DNA of 64,000 nucleotides. Source: Daejeonella lutea. Lineage in GTDB: Bacteria; Bacteroidota; Bacteroidia; Sphingobacteriales; Sphingobacteriaceae. Positions 1-10,493 of this stretch are shown here, one piece after another. A program made the translations under genes and the position numbers. The stretch spans positions 113,986 to 177,985 of the forward strand of contig NZ_FUYR01000005.1 of assembly GCF_900168015.1 (NCBI RefSeq), in the 5' to 3' direction. Below the pieces are notes generated by a model. The model was not told where the DNA came from and ran no database searches. It saw only the letters and a list, made by a program, of their open reading frames with translations. Numbering within the stretch: the stretch's first letter is position 1; every line of letters begins with the position of its first letter.

Positions 1-516
1 GTAGTGAATATCAGCAACAAGCTGTTTCCCGGAATACGAGAATGAAGCTTTAGTATTAATTCTGCTTGTAAACACGTCGCTCACAGGAATATGTTTATTG
101 AAGAAATAATCCTCGCCGAAATTGCGCATCCAGTTGGTATAGGCTCGTACCCTGTAATTTCCGCCTTTCAAGTTTTGATCCAGTACAAAATCACCGGAGC
201 CGAGTCCAGCGTTGATCGCCACCTTGATGCCTTTAACGATTAGGTTTTTGTCATCGATGAGATCGACATAAAGGATCTTGCTATGCTCTGTGAGTAGATT
301 TCCCTGATTGACCAGATAGGCCTTAAACCATATAGTATCTCCCGCTGAATAAAAAGGCCGGTCAAAATGAATGTGGACTTTTTCATGAGGTGTCATTTTG
401 TAAAAGGTATCCAGCGCCTTTGATATTTCAGTGGGGCCAGTTTGAGAATATACCGCAATATGGCTTAGACAAAACGAAACATAGGAGAGCAACGTCAGTG
501 ACTTTTTAAATTTCAT
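1..516 (-). CDS. Partial secreted macroglobulin-like protein, 3' end beyond left edge
   Basis: An open frame runs from an ATG at 516 to the window edge, giving 172 codons without a stop. It begins with a basic, hydrophobic signal peptide (MKFKKSLTLLSYVSF...). At residues ~50-65 it carries the motif HFDRPFYSAGDTIWFKAYLV, followed later by YRVRAYTNWMRNF. Both motifs recur almost unchanged in the gene upstream (523-3159), so the two are tandem paralogs. This module resembles the MG2 beta-sandwich of bacterial macroglobulin-like proteins, which in Bacteroidota are often fused to TonB-plug domains. The start lies 6 bases after the stop of the upstream gene, so they are probably co-transcribed. Function is unknown; export to the periplasm or outer membrane is inferred from the signal peptide. 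Confidence 0.8.
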   Translation of the reverse strand, partial: MKFKKSLTLLSYVSFCLSHIAVYSQTGPTEISKALDTFYKMTPHEKVHIHFDRPFYSAGDTIWFKAYLVNQGNLLTEHSKILYVDLIDDKNLIVKGIKVAINAGLGSGDFVLDQNLKGGNYRVRAYTNWMRNFGEDYFFNKHIPVSDVFTSRINTKASFSYSGKQLVADIHY

Positions 517-522
517 TTCATG

Positions 523-3159
523 TTATTTAACCTCACTAGTGAAGACTTTACTACCGAGATTTCCATTTTCGTCCACTCCCTCTATTACTATTCTGTATTT
601 GCCAGGCTTAATTCCGGTAACGAACGTAAATTCGTTAGACTCAACGCTATTGGTAAATACTGAAGGGTTCCAGTAGATCGTTGCTCTGTTGTTATTTGAC
701 GGGGGGTTCAGCTCAGTTCTGTATAGTGGCGAGTAAAATTCACGCCGTGGCGCCATACCAACCATTTTCATTAATGAAACATTCATTGGTGGATCTATTT
801 TCGGACCCGTCGCTCTAGAGGTCAGGAGAATGATTCCGCCTCCCCCCTGAGCCCCATAAATTGCTAGCTCATTATCTTCAGTTAAAACCTCTACACCTTC
901 GAAGTCAGCGAGGTTAAATTCGTTGAGGTTATGTCCCGTTGGAACACCGTCCAAATATATCATCATGGGCGGAGCTCCCCGAAAGAGTCGGCTCATACTC
1001 CTTGCGGTCTTGGCCGTACGTTCACCCCGGGCATTGGTTTGAATGACCAGACCGGTAATTTTTGCTTGCAGCAGATCCGCTAAATTTATGTAATGACCGA
1101 ATTGATTCTCGGGAAAAGAGTATGTCACATCCCGGTTGTTTAGATTTTTGGAATTGGGAATCTTCCTTGTAGCGGTAGCTTTAACAACAACCTCTTGCAG
1201 CAGTTGAGATTTTGTAACGTCTTGATAGCGTTTAAGATAACTGAGATATCCCTGCTCTCCCTTTTGTAAAATACTATCTGTTATACTTTCTGATGGGATG
1301 TATTGTCGCGGGCCAATAGCAGGCCGTACGTTTCCTGTGGTATCAATTACAACTTTAACATTCGATTTACCATCAGCGCTGTATGCGCTGAACACTAAAT
1401 TACGTTCACCCTCAAAATTCAAATTTTCAAATGCAAATGATCCGTTTTCGTCTGCTTTTACCTGTATCATTGGCTCACCGCTTCCCTGGATTATCAGACT
1501 AACCAAAGAGCCGGGCACCGGCCCACCAAATGGACGAACTACTTTTCCTTTGATCGTTGTTCCTTTTTCTGCAGTGAATGTAGGAGATGTATTAATTAAT
1601 CGGCGCCAACCCTGTGTCATCATTAGCAGATCCAAATGCTGCTCTTTCAACTCACTTCTTTGTAAAAAATAATATTGAGGGCGCTCGACATAGCCCTTCA
1701 GTACTGATGTCAACTGCAGATTTGAAACGATCGATACCTCGCTTTCTTCATCGACCTTAACAAGATCCTCATCAACAATTGCAATTGAAAAATTTGCCAG
1801 TACATCGACACCGTTTGCGTTTTTTGCATCCAGCTTGAGCGTTAATGGTTTATTTGCTTCGTAACTCGAATTAATTGGAGAAAGTGAAATATTCAGCTCC
1901 TGCTGATTATGGACAAAAGCTACTCGTTCGGCTACAGCCCTTTCATTCTCATACAAGGAAATTTCAATTATCCCCGAAAGCAGGACTTCGCGTGGAATTC
2001 GTACCACCATCGAGGATTTATTAATTGCAGTTCGGGATAATATCTGGGAATTTCCTGGCTTTCGTACCACTAAAGAAAAATTACCTCCCCCAAACAACTT
2101 TTCACTTATACGGACGCGGACTGCCAAATTCGCGCCATCACGGTTAAGGGTTAATACATAGCCCTGAAGAGAAGTCACTGGTAAAGTAATTGTCTTCTTT
2201 AAACCATTACCGGTAACTATGTGAGCCGTATAGGTCATATTGGGCATAGGATTAATTCCCACCACTCCCATACCTAAATGTGCTGTTTCAAATTCTGCTA
2301 TCCGGGAATTAGATGAGTCGACAATATAGCCCGTTGCATCCAGACCAAGTCCATCGGAACCGACGACTTTAAAAGCCAGCCGTGAAGGAATATTTGCAAC
2401 CAAGTTTCCGCTTTCAGGAAAAAAGGCAACGTGAAAATCCGGAGCCAGCTTTGGTATAGAAAAAGTCTTTGAAACCGTATCAGCACCGTTAATAATGCGA
2501 CTTGAAATTGTGCGAGATTCATTAATCCGGTTAGTGTCAAGTTGTAGAATCACCTTTCCTGAATCATCCGTTGTACCCTTTTGTTGCCTGCCAGAAATAT
2601 TATGATATACCTGGCGCCGGGCAAGAGGCTCACCTTTCAGATCCTTGAAACTCAGTTGTGCTTGTACCTCATCCCCGACCCTCTTGTAATCCACTTTAGT
2701 CTTTATGTCGGACGACAGAATGTTTACAACAGAAATTTCTTTTGTAAAGAAACCACTGTTATCGTAATTCCTCATCCAGTTGGTGTACGCCCGAATTCGA
2801 TAACTTCCACTTGCCGTATTAGCTTCCAACGGAATATCTGACCAGCCAAGGCCGGCACTAAGCGGCACTTTCAATGTTCTTATGACGCGATCAGTTGGAT
2901 CAATTAACTCAACATAAAGGAGTTGGCTGTTTTCCGTGAGGCGATTGTCTGCATCGACAAGATATGCTTTGAACCAAATGGTATCACTTGAATAATAGAA
3001 TGGTCTGTCAAAGTGCAGATAAGCTTTTTCAATGACTTCCTGCTGCCCTGCGTTTTTAAATTTGCCCTCCGGCGATTTATTGCCGGGTTGGGAAAATCCC
3101 TGACTTTCACAGAAAAGGATAGTGAGTACGCTTAAAATAATCGGAAGTATTATGCGCAT
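523..3159 (-). CDS. Secreted macroglobulin MG2 / TonB-plug domain protein
   Basis: This is an 878-residue protein with an N-terminal signal peptide (residues 1-24, cleavage probably after GFSQ). Residues ~48-150 form the MG2-like module (YLHFDRPFYYSSDTIWFKAY, YRIRAYTNWMRN). The middle is beta-rich, with a carboxypeptidase-regulatory-like segment (IKGKVVRPFGGPVPGSLVSL) around residue 540. Residues ~690-800 look like a TonB-dependent receptor plug (LLQAKITGLVIQ, MMIYLDGVP, IYGAQGGGGIILLTSR). No C-terminal 22-strand barrel follows, so it is not itself a transporter. Proteins of this architecture are common in Bacteroidota and mostly uncharacterised. It is probably periplasmic or outer-membrane associated. 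The gene lies 6 bases upstream of a shorter-known paralog. Identity of domains is from motif recognition, not a profile search. Confidence 0.75.
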   Translation of the reverse strand: MRIILPIILSVLTILFCESQGFSQPGNKSPEGKFKNAGQQEVIEKAYLHFDRPFYYSSDTIWFKAYLVDADNRLTENSQLLYVELIDPTDRVIRTLKVPLSAGLGWSDIPLEANTASGSYRIRAYTNWMRNYDNSGFFTKEISVVNILSSDIKTKVDYKRVGDEVQAQLSFKDLKGEPLARRQVYHNISGRQQKGTTDDSGKVILQLDTNRINESRTISSRIINGADTVSKTFSIPKLAPDFHVAFFPESGNLVANIPSRLAFKVVGSDGLGLDATGYIVDSSNSRIAEFETAHLGMGVVGINPMPNMTYTAHIVTGNGLKKTITLPVTSLQGYVLTLNRDGANLAVRVRISEKLFGGGNFSLVVRKPGNSQILSRTAINKSSMVVRIPREVLLSGIIEISLYENERAVAERVAFVHNQQELNISLSPINSSYEANKPLTLKLDAKNANGVDVLANFSIAIVDEDLVKVDEESEVSIVSNLQLTSVLKGYVERPQYYFLQRSELKEQHLDLLMMTQGWRRLINTSPTFTAEKGTTIKGKVVRPFGGPVPGSLVSLIIQGSGEPMIQVKADENGSFAFENLNFEGERNLVFSAYSADGKSNVKVVIDTTGNVRPAIGPRQYIPSESITDSILQKGEQGYLSYLKRYQDVTKSQLLQEVVVKATATRKIPNSKNLNNRDVTYSFPENQFGHYINLADLLQAKITGLVIQTNARGERTAKTARSMSRLFRGAPPMMIYLDGVPTGHNLNEFNLADFEGVEVLTEDNELAIYGAQGGGGIILLTSRATGPKIDPPMNVSLMKMVGMAPRREFYSPLYRTELNPPSNNNRATIYWNPSVFTNSVESNEFTFVTGIKPGKYRIVIEGVDENGNLGSKVFTSEVK

Positions 3160-3408
3160 AAATTTGAGTTACAAATGGTGCGTATGTTTCGCATGCCTAC
3201 CGGCCATGTCATCAACCCCTCAATTTTACTATTAAGATGCACTTTCTCCTGTTTAATTAAAAGTCAAAAATGAATTTCACCGTTATCGGTGATACACTTT
3301 AGACGTGGAATCAAACTAAGTCTGCATACGTAGCTGCATCAACCCAGCAGTGCGCTATAATACTAAATACGAAAATGAAAAGAAGATAAATTATCTAAAA
3401 AGACATAA

Positions 3409-4692
3409 TTATTCCGAAATGATCAGGAAATAGTTTTTCTTTCCTTTTTGAGCTACGAGAAACCTATTATTAATAAGGTCGGAAGTAGTTAGCGAATGTG
3501 CCGGATCATCGACCTTTTGCTTATTCACAGAAACCCCGCCACCTGTTATCATTTTCCTCGCCTCACCTTTCGATGGAAAGACTGTAGTTTTCTCTGCCAG
3601 CAAATCAGTCACATTGATGCCTGCAGCCAACTCAGCTGTAGAGATTGTGAATTGTGGAAGACCTTCAAATACGTCAAGAACCTGTTCTTTATTTAAACCA
3701 TTAAGAAACTCGAGGGAGCCTCCACCAAATAGAAATTCAGATGTTTTCAATGCTGTTTGGAGAGCTTCCTCAGAGTGGCTTCTCACGGTGATTTCTTCAG
3801 CCAGGGCTTTCTGGAGAATTCGCAAATGCGGTGCCTGATCGTGATCGGCTTCCAAATTTTCGATTTCTTGTTGAGATTTCAGTGTAAAGATCCGGATCCA
3901 GCTTTTAGCATCTGCATCGGTTGTATTCAGCCAGAATTGGTAGAACTTATATGGCGATGTTTTAGCGGGGTCGAGCCATACAGCCCCGCTTTCCGTTTTG
4001 CCGAACTTAGTTCCATCTGCCTTTTTAATCAGTTGGGTTGTAATCGCATACGCAGTGCCTGAAGCTTTACGGCGTATCATTTCCGTACCAGTTACAATAT
4101 TACCCCATTGATCAGAACCACCCATTTGTACGAGGCAGTTCTTCTCCTTCCACAGATAATAAAAATCATATCCTTGAACGAGCTGGTAGCTAAATTCAGT
4201 AAAGGACATTCCGGTTTCACCTTCAAGGCGCTTTTTTACAGAGTCTTTTGCCATCATGTAGTTGACAGTAATATGTTTACCTACGTCGCGGATGAAATCC
4301 AGAAATGTAAAGTTTTTAAACCAGTCGTAATTATTAACCATTTCAGCACTTTTTGCACCGCAGTCGAAATCCAGGAATTTCTTCAGCTGGCCTTCCAGAC
4401 ATCTCACATTATGGTTCAAAACATCTTCCGATAGAAGATTCCGCTCAGCAGATTTTCCTGAGGGGTCACCCACCATACCGGTTGCCCCGCCTACAAGAGC
4501 AAAGGGTTTATGACCCGCCCGCTGGAAGTGAATTAGGGTCATGATTTGAGTAAGATGACCAACGTGCAGTGAATCAGCGGTGGGATCAAAACCTATATAG
4601 CCTGATGTCTGCCCTTTATTAAGTTCTTCTTCAGTCCCGGGCATTATATCATGCAGCATTCCCCGCCAGCGTAATTCTTCTACAAAATTCAT
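3409..4692 (-). CDS. tyrS: Tyrosyl-tRNA synthetase
   Basis: It charges tRNA-Tyr with tyrosine in the cytoplasm. The class I signature appears as ADSLHVGHL (HIGH-like), and KFGKTESG is the KMSKS-like loop. Tyrosine-pocket segments are GFDPTADS and [15 protein letters not shown]-terminal S4-like RNA-binding domain ends the protein ([17 protein letters not shown]). The frame is open up to 4746, but the chosen start is the ATG at 4692 ([11 protein letters not shown], 427 residues). It matches where family members begin, and an exact TATATTTG -7 box at 4715-4722 puts transcription initiation downstream of 4746. The gene is apparently monocistronic. Confidence 0.95.
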   Translation of the reverse strand: MNFVEELRWRGMLHDIMPGTEEELNKGQTSGYIGFDPTADSLHVGHLTQIMTLIHFQRAGHKPFALVGGATGMVGDPSGKSAERNLLSEDVLNHNVRCLEGQLKKFLDFDCGAKSAEMVNNYDWFKNFTFLDFIRDVGKHITVNYMMAKDSVKKRLEGETGMSFTEFSYQLVQGYDFYYLWKEKNCLVQMGGSDQWGNIVTGTEMIRRKASGTAYAITTQLIKKADGTKFGKTESGAVWLDPAKTSPYKFYQFWLNTTDADAKSWIRIFTLKSQQEIENLEADHDQAPHLRILQKALAEEITVRSHSEEALQTALKTSEFLFGGGSLEFLNGLNKEQVLDVFEGLPQFTISTAELAAGINVTDLLAEKTTVFPSKGEARKMITGGGVSVNKQKVDDPAHSLTTSDLINNRFLVAQKGKKNYFLIISE

Positions 4693-4714
4693 CCTTGCAA
4701 TATTGTTTTTCCTG

Positions 4715-4722
4715 CAAATATA
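4715..4722 (-). promoter_or_regulatory. -7 promoter box of tyrS
   Basis: On the minus strand this reads TATATTTG, an exact match to the Bacteroidota -7 consensus TAnnTTTG. It lies 22 bases before the tyrS ATG at 4692. No good TTG -33 element is seen at the usual distance. The position of the box decides against the longer reading frame that begins at 4746. Confidence 0.55.
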
Positions 4723-4825
4723 ACAGAATTGGCAAAAGCCAGGCATCGCAAAATTTTCATAAATTTATGTCAGGCGAACTTCTAAAGAGGATCACGCGTA
4801 TTAGTAACAAGTCTATCCTATTACT

Positions 4826-5500
4826 ATGAACTTCTTGTCTCATTTTTATTTTGACAGACAAACCAGCGACCCAAACATTGTGTTGGGAACTGTATTGCCT
4901 GACCTTGTAAAAAATGCCAGAAAAGATTGGAATTTACATCCACATAAGAATGAACATCTTATCACCGGTTCTTTTGAACAAGCTATCCTCACAGGATGGA
5001 AGCGTCATCTCATCGTCGACCGGCATTTTCATAATTCAGGTTTTTTCATAAAACACACCAATTCTATCCGAACGGCAATCGCTCCGGTCCTGGAACATTC
5101 GCCGGTCCGACCCTCATTCCTGGCGCACATTGCCCTGGAGATTATGCTTGACAGCATTCTGCTAACTGAAAAACTTATCGATGCTGATCTGCTGTACTCG
5201 AATCTTCGCGGATCCAACCGCCAAGCTCTTCATAATTTTCTCGAACTTAATAAGATAGACGACACACCACACTTTTTTAAGTTCTTTGATCAGTTTCTTG
5301 AAGCAAATTATCTCCATAGTTATCGTGAAACCCACAACATCATGTTTGCACTGAATCGCATCTGTATGCGTATCTGGCCCGATCCGATGAGTGAAACGCA
5401 GGTATTACAGCTTAGTTCGATTTTAATCAGCTACCATGAGAATCTGCAAAAATGCTTTATGGAAATTTTCGACGAAATAGAGAAAGTATTGGACAATTGA
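4826..5500 (+). CDS. Acyl-carrier-protein phosphodiesterase-like protein (DUF479/AcpH family)
   Basis: This 224-residue protein starts MNFLSHFYF and continues with GTVLPDLVKN and RHLIVDRHFHNS. This His/Asp-rich pattern is that of the AcpH/DUF479 family, which belongs to the HD-like metal phosphohydrolases. E. coli AcpH (193 residues) removes 4'-phosphopantetheine from holo-ACP. Here the metal ligands are likely the His of LSHF, the Asp of LPDL and the Asp/His of VDRHFH, by analogy only. The LLHSY...FxxR C-terminal half is helical. Activity on ACP has not been shown for Bacteroidota homologs. The gene is divergent from tyrS with a 133-base gap and precedes ligA by 97 bases. Confidence 0.75.
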   Translation: MNFLSHFYFDRQTSDPNIVLGTVLPDLVKNARKDWNLHPHKNEHLITGSFEQAILTGWKRHLIVDRHFHNSGFFIKHTNSIRTAIAPVLEHSPVRPSFLAHIALEIMLDSILLTEKLIDADLLYSNLRGSNRQALHNFLELNKIDDTPHFFKFFDQFLEANYLHSYRETHNIMFALNRICMRIWPDPMSETQVLQLSSILISYHENLQKCFMEIFDEIEKVLDN

Positions 5501-5582
5501 AATAACCAGTTACACTCCCATACCATCCGTGAAAAACGATTTTAGTATTTTTAGACCCTGAACATAACATTGTCAATTCTAA

Positions 5583-7610
<2,028 letters not shown>

Positions 7611-7704
7611 TGTTTGATAAAACTGCGAATTTTCACGAATCGTTTTCAAATTGCGGCTTATCCTGCTAAATTCGCAAAATAACAGTCGAATTAAAAATAC
7701 CAGA

Positions 7705-8589
7705 ATGAACAAATTTCACGGCACAGGAGTAGCAATGGTCACTCCATTTAAAGCAGACGGTTCTATTGATCATTCCGGACTAAAGAACACGATTGATTAC
7801 ATTATTTCCGGTGGTGTTGAATATATAGTATCACTTGGAACAACTGGAGAAGCAGCAACGCTTAGCAGTGATGAAAAGAAAGAGGTATGGGACATCACTG
7901 CCGAACACACAGCAGGAAGGATACCGCTTATTGCAGGTATTGGAGGCAACAACACTGCCGAAGTTATTCGTGACCTCAAAAAGTTTGACAATAAAGCATA
8001 TGACGCTGTACTATCCGTTTCCCCTTATTACAGCAAACCTACTCAGGAAGGAATCTATCAGCATTATAAAGCGATCTCTGAAGCCTCCGATCTCCCTGTG
8101 ATGATCTACAATGTTCCGGGCAGGACCAGTATGAACATCTCTGCCGACACAACCCTGCGTTTGGCCCATGACTTTAAGAATATTTTCGGTACGAAAGAAG
8201 CTTCGGGTAGCTTTGACCAATTCAACCTAATTATACGTGACAAACCGGAGGACTTCCTGATGATCTCTGGTGATGATGCTATTGCTTTACCTCTTATTTC
8301 GGCAGGTGCCGTTGGGGTGATTTCTGTAGTAGGGAATGCTTTACCGGGTATTTTATCTACCATGGTTAGGATGTGCCTGGATGGAAAATTCATTGAGGCT
8401 CAGCCGCTTCATTACAGCCTTGTGGAATTTACTCATTTGTGCTTCGCCGAAGGCAATCCTGGTGGAGTAAAAGCGGCTCTTAAGCTATTGAATATCTGCA
8501 GCGATACCTTACGTTTACCCCTTGTGAATGTTAGCGTGGAAACTGCTTCAAAAATTCAGACTGAACTACAAAAGCTAAAACTGATATAA
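7705..8589 (+). CDS. dapA: 4-hydroxy-tetrahydrodipicolinate synthase
   Basis: It condenses pyruvate and aspartate semialdehyde in the first committed step of lysine/diaminopimelate synthesis. Family motifs seen are GTTGEAATLS (substrate-carboxylate loop), YYSKPTQEGIYQHY, VMIYNVPGRTS with the catalytic-triad Tyr, and GTKEASG with the Schiff-base Lys. The frame is open to a TTG at 7651, but the ATG at 7705 (MNKFHGTGVAMVTPF) fits the family N-terminus, giving 294 residues. A bidirectional hairpin at 8591-8628 ends transcription. The product feeds peptidoglycan synthesis together with the mur genes downstream in the window. Confidence 0.95.
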   Translation: MNKFHGTGVAMVTPFKADGSIDHSGLKNTIDYIISGGVEYIVSLGTTGEAATLSSDEKKEVWDITAEHTAGRIPLIAGIGGNNTAEVIRDLKKFDNKAYDAVLSVSPYYSKPTQEGIYQHYKAISEASDLPVMIYNVPGRTSMNISADTTLRLAHDFKNIFGTKEASGSFDQFNLIIRDKPEDFLMISGDDAIALPLISAGAVGVISVVGNALPGILSTMVRMCLDGKFIEAQPLHYSLVEFTHLCFAEGNPGGVKAALKLLNICSDTLRLPLVNVSVETASKIQTELQKLKLI

Positions 8590-8590
8590 T

Positions 8591-8628
8591 AAAAATACCC
8601 GTCCACAGTTAGCTGAGACGGGCATTAA
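8591..8628. terminator. Bidirectional terminator between dapA and the H1-like gene
   Basis: Between two converging genes, arms ATACCCGTC (8596-8604 region) and GACGGGCAT (8617-8625) form a stem with one non-canonical pair. It is flanked by A5 on the left and ATTT-rich sequence on the right, so it can act on either strand. Confidence 0.6.
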
Positions 8629-8642
8629 ATTTCTTCTGCAAA

Positions 8643-8837
8643 CTATTTCTTAGCTTTAGCCGCTTCTTTGTTTTTAGTTTCCTGAACTTCAAGACGGATA
8701 GCCTGCGCAAGGTTTTTTAGATCCTGCATACCTTTTCTTACGCGGGTACCTGCAGCGCTGTTTGCCTTGTTGTAGAATTTGTCAGCATCTGCTTCCAGTG
8801 ATTCGAATAAACTTTTTGCTTCTTGGAATTTTTTCAT
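8643..8837 (-). CDS. Histone H1-like small basic protein
   Basis: This 64-residue, Lys/Ala-rich helical protein (MKKFQEAKSLFESLEADADKF... ending KNKEAAKAKK) resembles the histone H1/Hc1-like proteins widespread in Bacteroidota, where they are presumed nucleoid-associated. The basic C-terminal tail is typical of DNA contact. Unlike nearly all other genes in the window, it has a strong Shine-Dalgarno-like AAAGGAG 7 bases before the start, suggesting high expression. It converges with dapA and shares a terminator. Identification rests on overall composition and the AAGTRVRKGMQDLK core, so DNA binding is inferred. Confidence 0.75.
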   Translation of the reverse strand: MKKFQEAKSLFESLEADADKFYNKANSAAGTRVRKGMQDLKNLAQAIRLEVQETKNKEAAKAKK

Positions 8838-8844
8838 GTTTGTA

Positions 8845-8851
8845 CTCCTTT
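8845..8851 (-). promoter_or_regulatory. Strong Shine-Dalgarno of the H1-like gene
   Basis: Minus-strand AAAGGAG, 7 bases upstream of the ATG at 8837. Most genes here have A-rich leaders with no such motif, so this is unusual for the genome and supports the chosen start. Confidence 0.6.
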
Positions 8852-8947
8852 AGTTTTGAGGTTAGTATGATTACTATTACTAATGTAGAATGTTTTTTCT
8901 TAAAAAAGAATAATTGAAAAAAATAAAATCATGCGTTTTTAGCGTTT

Positions 8948-8975
8948 TTTTCCACATTTAAGCAGGTTATCCACA
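8948..8975 (+). promoter_or_regulatory. Two DnaA-box-like 9-mers upstream of the H1-like gene
   Basis: TTTTCCACA at 8948-8956 and TTATCCACA at 8967-8975 sit in the 254-base gap between the oxoamine synthase and the H1-like gene. The second is the perfect DnaA consensus; the first fits TTWTNCACA. Function is inferred from sequence only. Confidence 0.4.
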
Positions 8976-9040
8976 ACAAATGTGCTTCGTAAAAATATAA
9001 AGCGTTTTATTTCAGTAGTTTACAAATCGAACATAAACAA

Positions 9041-9073
9041 AAAGTGCCCTTAAAGCTTGTTTAAGGGCACTTT
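9041..9073 (-). terminator. Terminator of the alpha-oxoamine synthase gene
   Basis: A near-perfect hairpin with 14-base arms (AAAGTGCCCTTAAA at 9041 and TTTAAGGGCACTTT ending at 9073) lies 19 bases beyond the stop at 9092. On the minus strand it is followed by a T-rich tail. Confidence 0.75.
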
Positions 9074-9091
9074 CTTTACAGCGAGCTATCA

Positions 9092-10333
9092 CTAGGCGTT
9101 TGCCAGATTTTTCTCTTTATAATGACCTTTTTTAAGCTTCACGGCAAGTTCACTATATGCATCCAATGTCCGATTGACATCTTCAATAGTATGTAAGGCT
9201 GTTGGGATAAGCCTTAACATGATCAATCCTTTTGGTATGACCGGGTACACAACAATCGAACAGAATATTCCATAATTCTCTCGAAGATCCATTGTAATAG
9301 CTGTAGCTTCAGATAACTCTCCTTCAAGAAAAACAGGAGTAACCATAGTATCTGTCACGCCGATATTAAAGCCACGTTCTTTCAAGCCCTTTTGAAGAGT
9401 TGTTGCAACTTCCCAAAGCTTCTCTCTCAATTCTGGTTTGCTTTTCAAAAGCTCTAAACGCTTACGAAGGCCTACTACCATTGGCATTGGAAGTGATTTT
9501 GCAAATGTCTGGGAACGCATATTGTAACGCAGGAAATTTGTAATTTCTTCCGTTGAAGCTATGAAAGCTCCGATTCCAGCCATCGACTTAGCGAAAGTTC
9601 CGAAATAAATATCAATACCTTCTATACAGCCTTGGGCTTCGTGAGTTCCCGCACCAGTATCGCCCATAGTTCCGAAACCATGTGCATCGTCTATTAAGAT
9701 TCGAAAATTGAATTTTTGTTTTAGGTCGACCACTTCTTTAAGCTTACCCTGCGCACCGGACATGCCGAATACACCTTCAGTAATTACAAGAATTGCACCG
9801 CCCGTATTCTCAACCCATCTGGCAGCACGTTCAAGCTGCTTTTCAAGGCTTTCCATATCGTTATGGGAATAAACAAACCGTTTTCCCTGATGCAAACGAA
9901 CACCGTCAATGATACATGCATGAGATTCAGCATCATAAACGATCACATCATGCCTGTCAACTAAAGCGTCTATAGCCGACATAATACCCTGGTAGCCATA
10001 ATTAAGAAGGAATGAATCTTGCTTTCCTACAAATTCCGCAAGCTCTTTTTCCAGGGCTTCATGATTATTTGAATTACCTGACATCATCCGTGCACCCATC
10101 GGATAAGCTAATCCAAATTCTGCGGCACCTTCCGCATCAGCCTTTCTAACTTCAGGGTGATTAGCAAGGCCAAGATAATTATTAAGGCTCCACACTAAAT
10201 GCTCCTTGCCCCTGAATTTCATGTGAGGAGCAATCTCACCTTCCAACTTCGGAAAAGAAAAATAACCATGCGCCATCTTTTGGTGCTGGCCCAATGGGCC
10301 CATATTTTTCGAAATTTTATCAAATAAATCCAA
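9092..10333 (-). CDS. Alpha-oxoamine synthase (serine palmitoyltransferase or cysteate acyltransferase type)
   Basis: A 413-residue PLP enzyme of the KBL/BioF/SPT family. Lys249 in TFAKSMAG is the Schiff-base residue, Asp215 and His218 (DDAHGFG) contact the cofactor, and His138 (ESHAC) would stack on the ring. These enzymes condense an amino acid with an acyl-CoA, losing CO2. In Bacteroidota the closest roles are serine palmitoyltransferase (sphingolipids) and cysteate fatty acyltransferase (capnine/sulfonolipids); glycine C-acetyltransferase is the third option. I favour a lipid role because of the GPLGQHQKMAHGYFSFPKLEG N-terminus, but sequence reading cannot choose the substrate. The gene stands alone with a good promoter (10369-10399) and its own terminator. 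Confidence 0.75.
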   Translation of the reverse strand: MDLFDKISKNMGPLGQHQKMAHGYFSFPKLEGEIAPHMKFRGKEHLVWSLNNYLGLANHPEVRKADAEGAAEFGLAYPMGARMMSGNSNNHEALEKELAEFVGKQDSFLLNYGYQGIMSAIDALVDRHDVIVYDAESHACIIDGVRLHQGKRFVYSHNDMESLEKQLERAARWVENTGGAILVITEGVFGMSGAQGKLKEVVDLKQKFNFRILIDDAHGFGTMGDTGAGTHEAQGCIEGIDIYFGTFAKSMAGIGAFIASTEEITNFLRYNMRSQTFAKSLPMPMVVGLRKRLELLKSKPELREKLWEVATTLQKGLKERGFNIGVTDTMVTPVFLEGELSEATAITMDLRENYGIFCSIVVYPVIPKGLIMLRLIPTALHTIEDVNRTLDAYSELAVKLKKGHYKEKNLANA

Positions 10334-10368
10334 ACCTTATATTATTAAATGTTAGCGTATCTTTCCCG

Positions 10369-10399
10369 CAAAGTTAAGATTTACCCGCCTGATTATCAA
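10369..10399 (-). promoter_or_regulatory. Promoter of the alpha-oxoamine synthase gene
   Basis: On the minus strand, TTG (10397-10399) is followed after 20 bases by TAACTTTG (10369-10376). Both match the Bacteroidota -33/-7 consensus (TTG, TAnnTTTG) at normal spacing. The start codon at 10333 follows 36 bases after the -7 box. Confidence 0.7.
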
Positions 10400-10440
10400 A
10401 AGCTAATTCAACTCGATGTAATTATAATGCCATAAAATCA

Positions 10441-10475
10441 AAACGCCTTTATCCTAGATGCGAATAAAGGCGTTT
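10441..10475 (-). terminator. Terminator of ftsZ and the division cluster
   Basis: Arms AAACGCCTTTAT (10441-10452) and ATAAAGGCGTTT (10464-10475) form a perfect 12-bp stem with an 11-base loop, 19 bases after the ftsZ stop. The minus-strand tail is T-rich. It marks the end of the mraZ-ftsZ cluster. Confidence 0.75.
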
Positions 10476-10493
10476 ATGCTGACTTGGATTATG

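Noticed and set aside
4693..4746. 18-codon N-terminal extension of tyrS
   Set aside because: An exact -7 promoter box (4715-4722) lies inside it and the family starts at MNFVEEL.
7651..7704. TTG-initiated extension of dapA
   Set aside because: The ATG at 7705 gives the conserved DapA N-terminus; the extension is Asn/Arg/Ile-rich with no family similarity.
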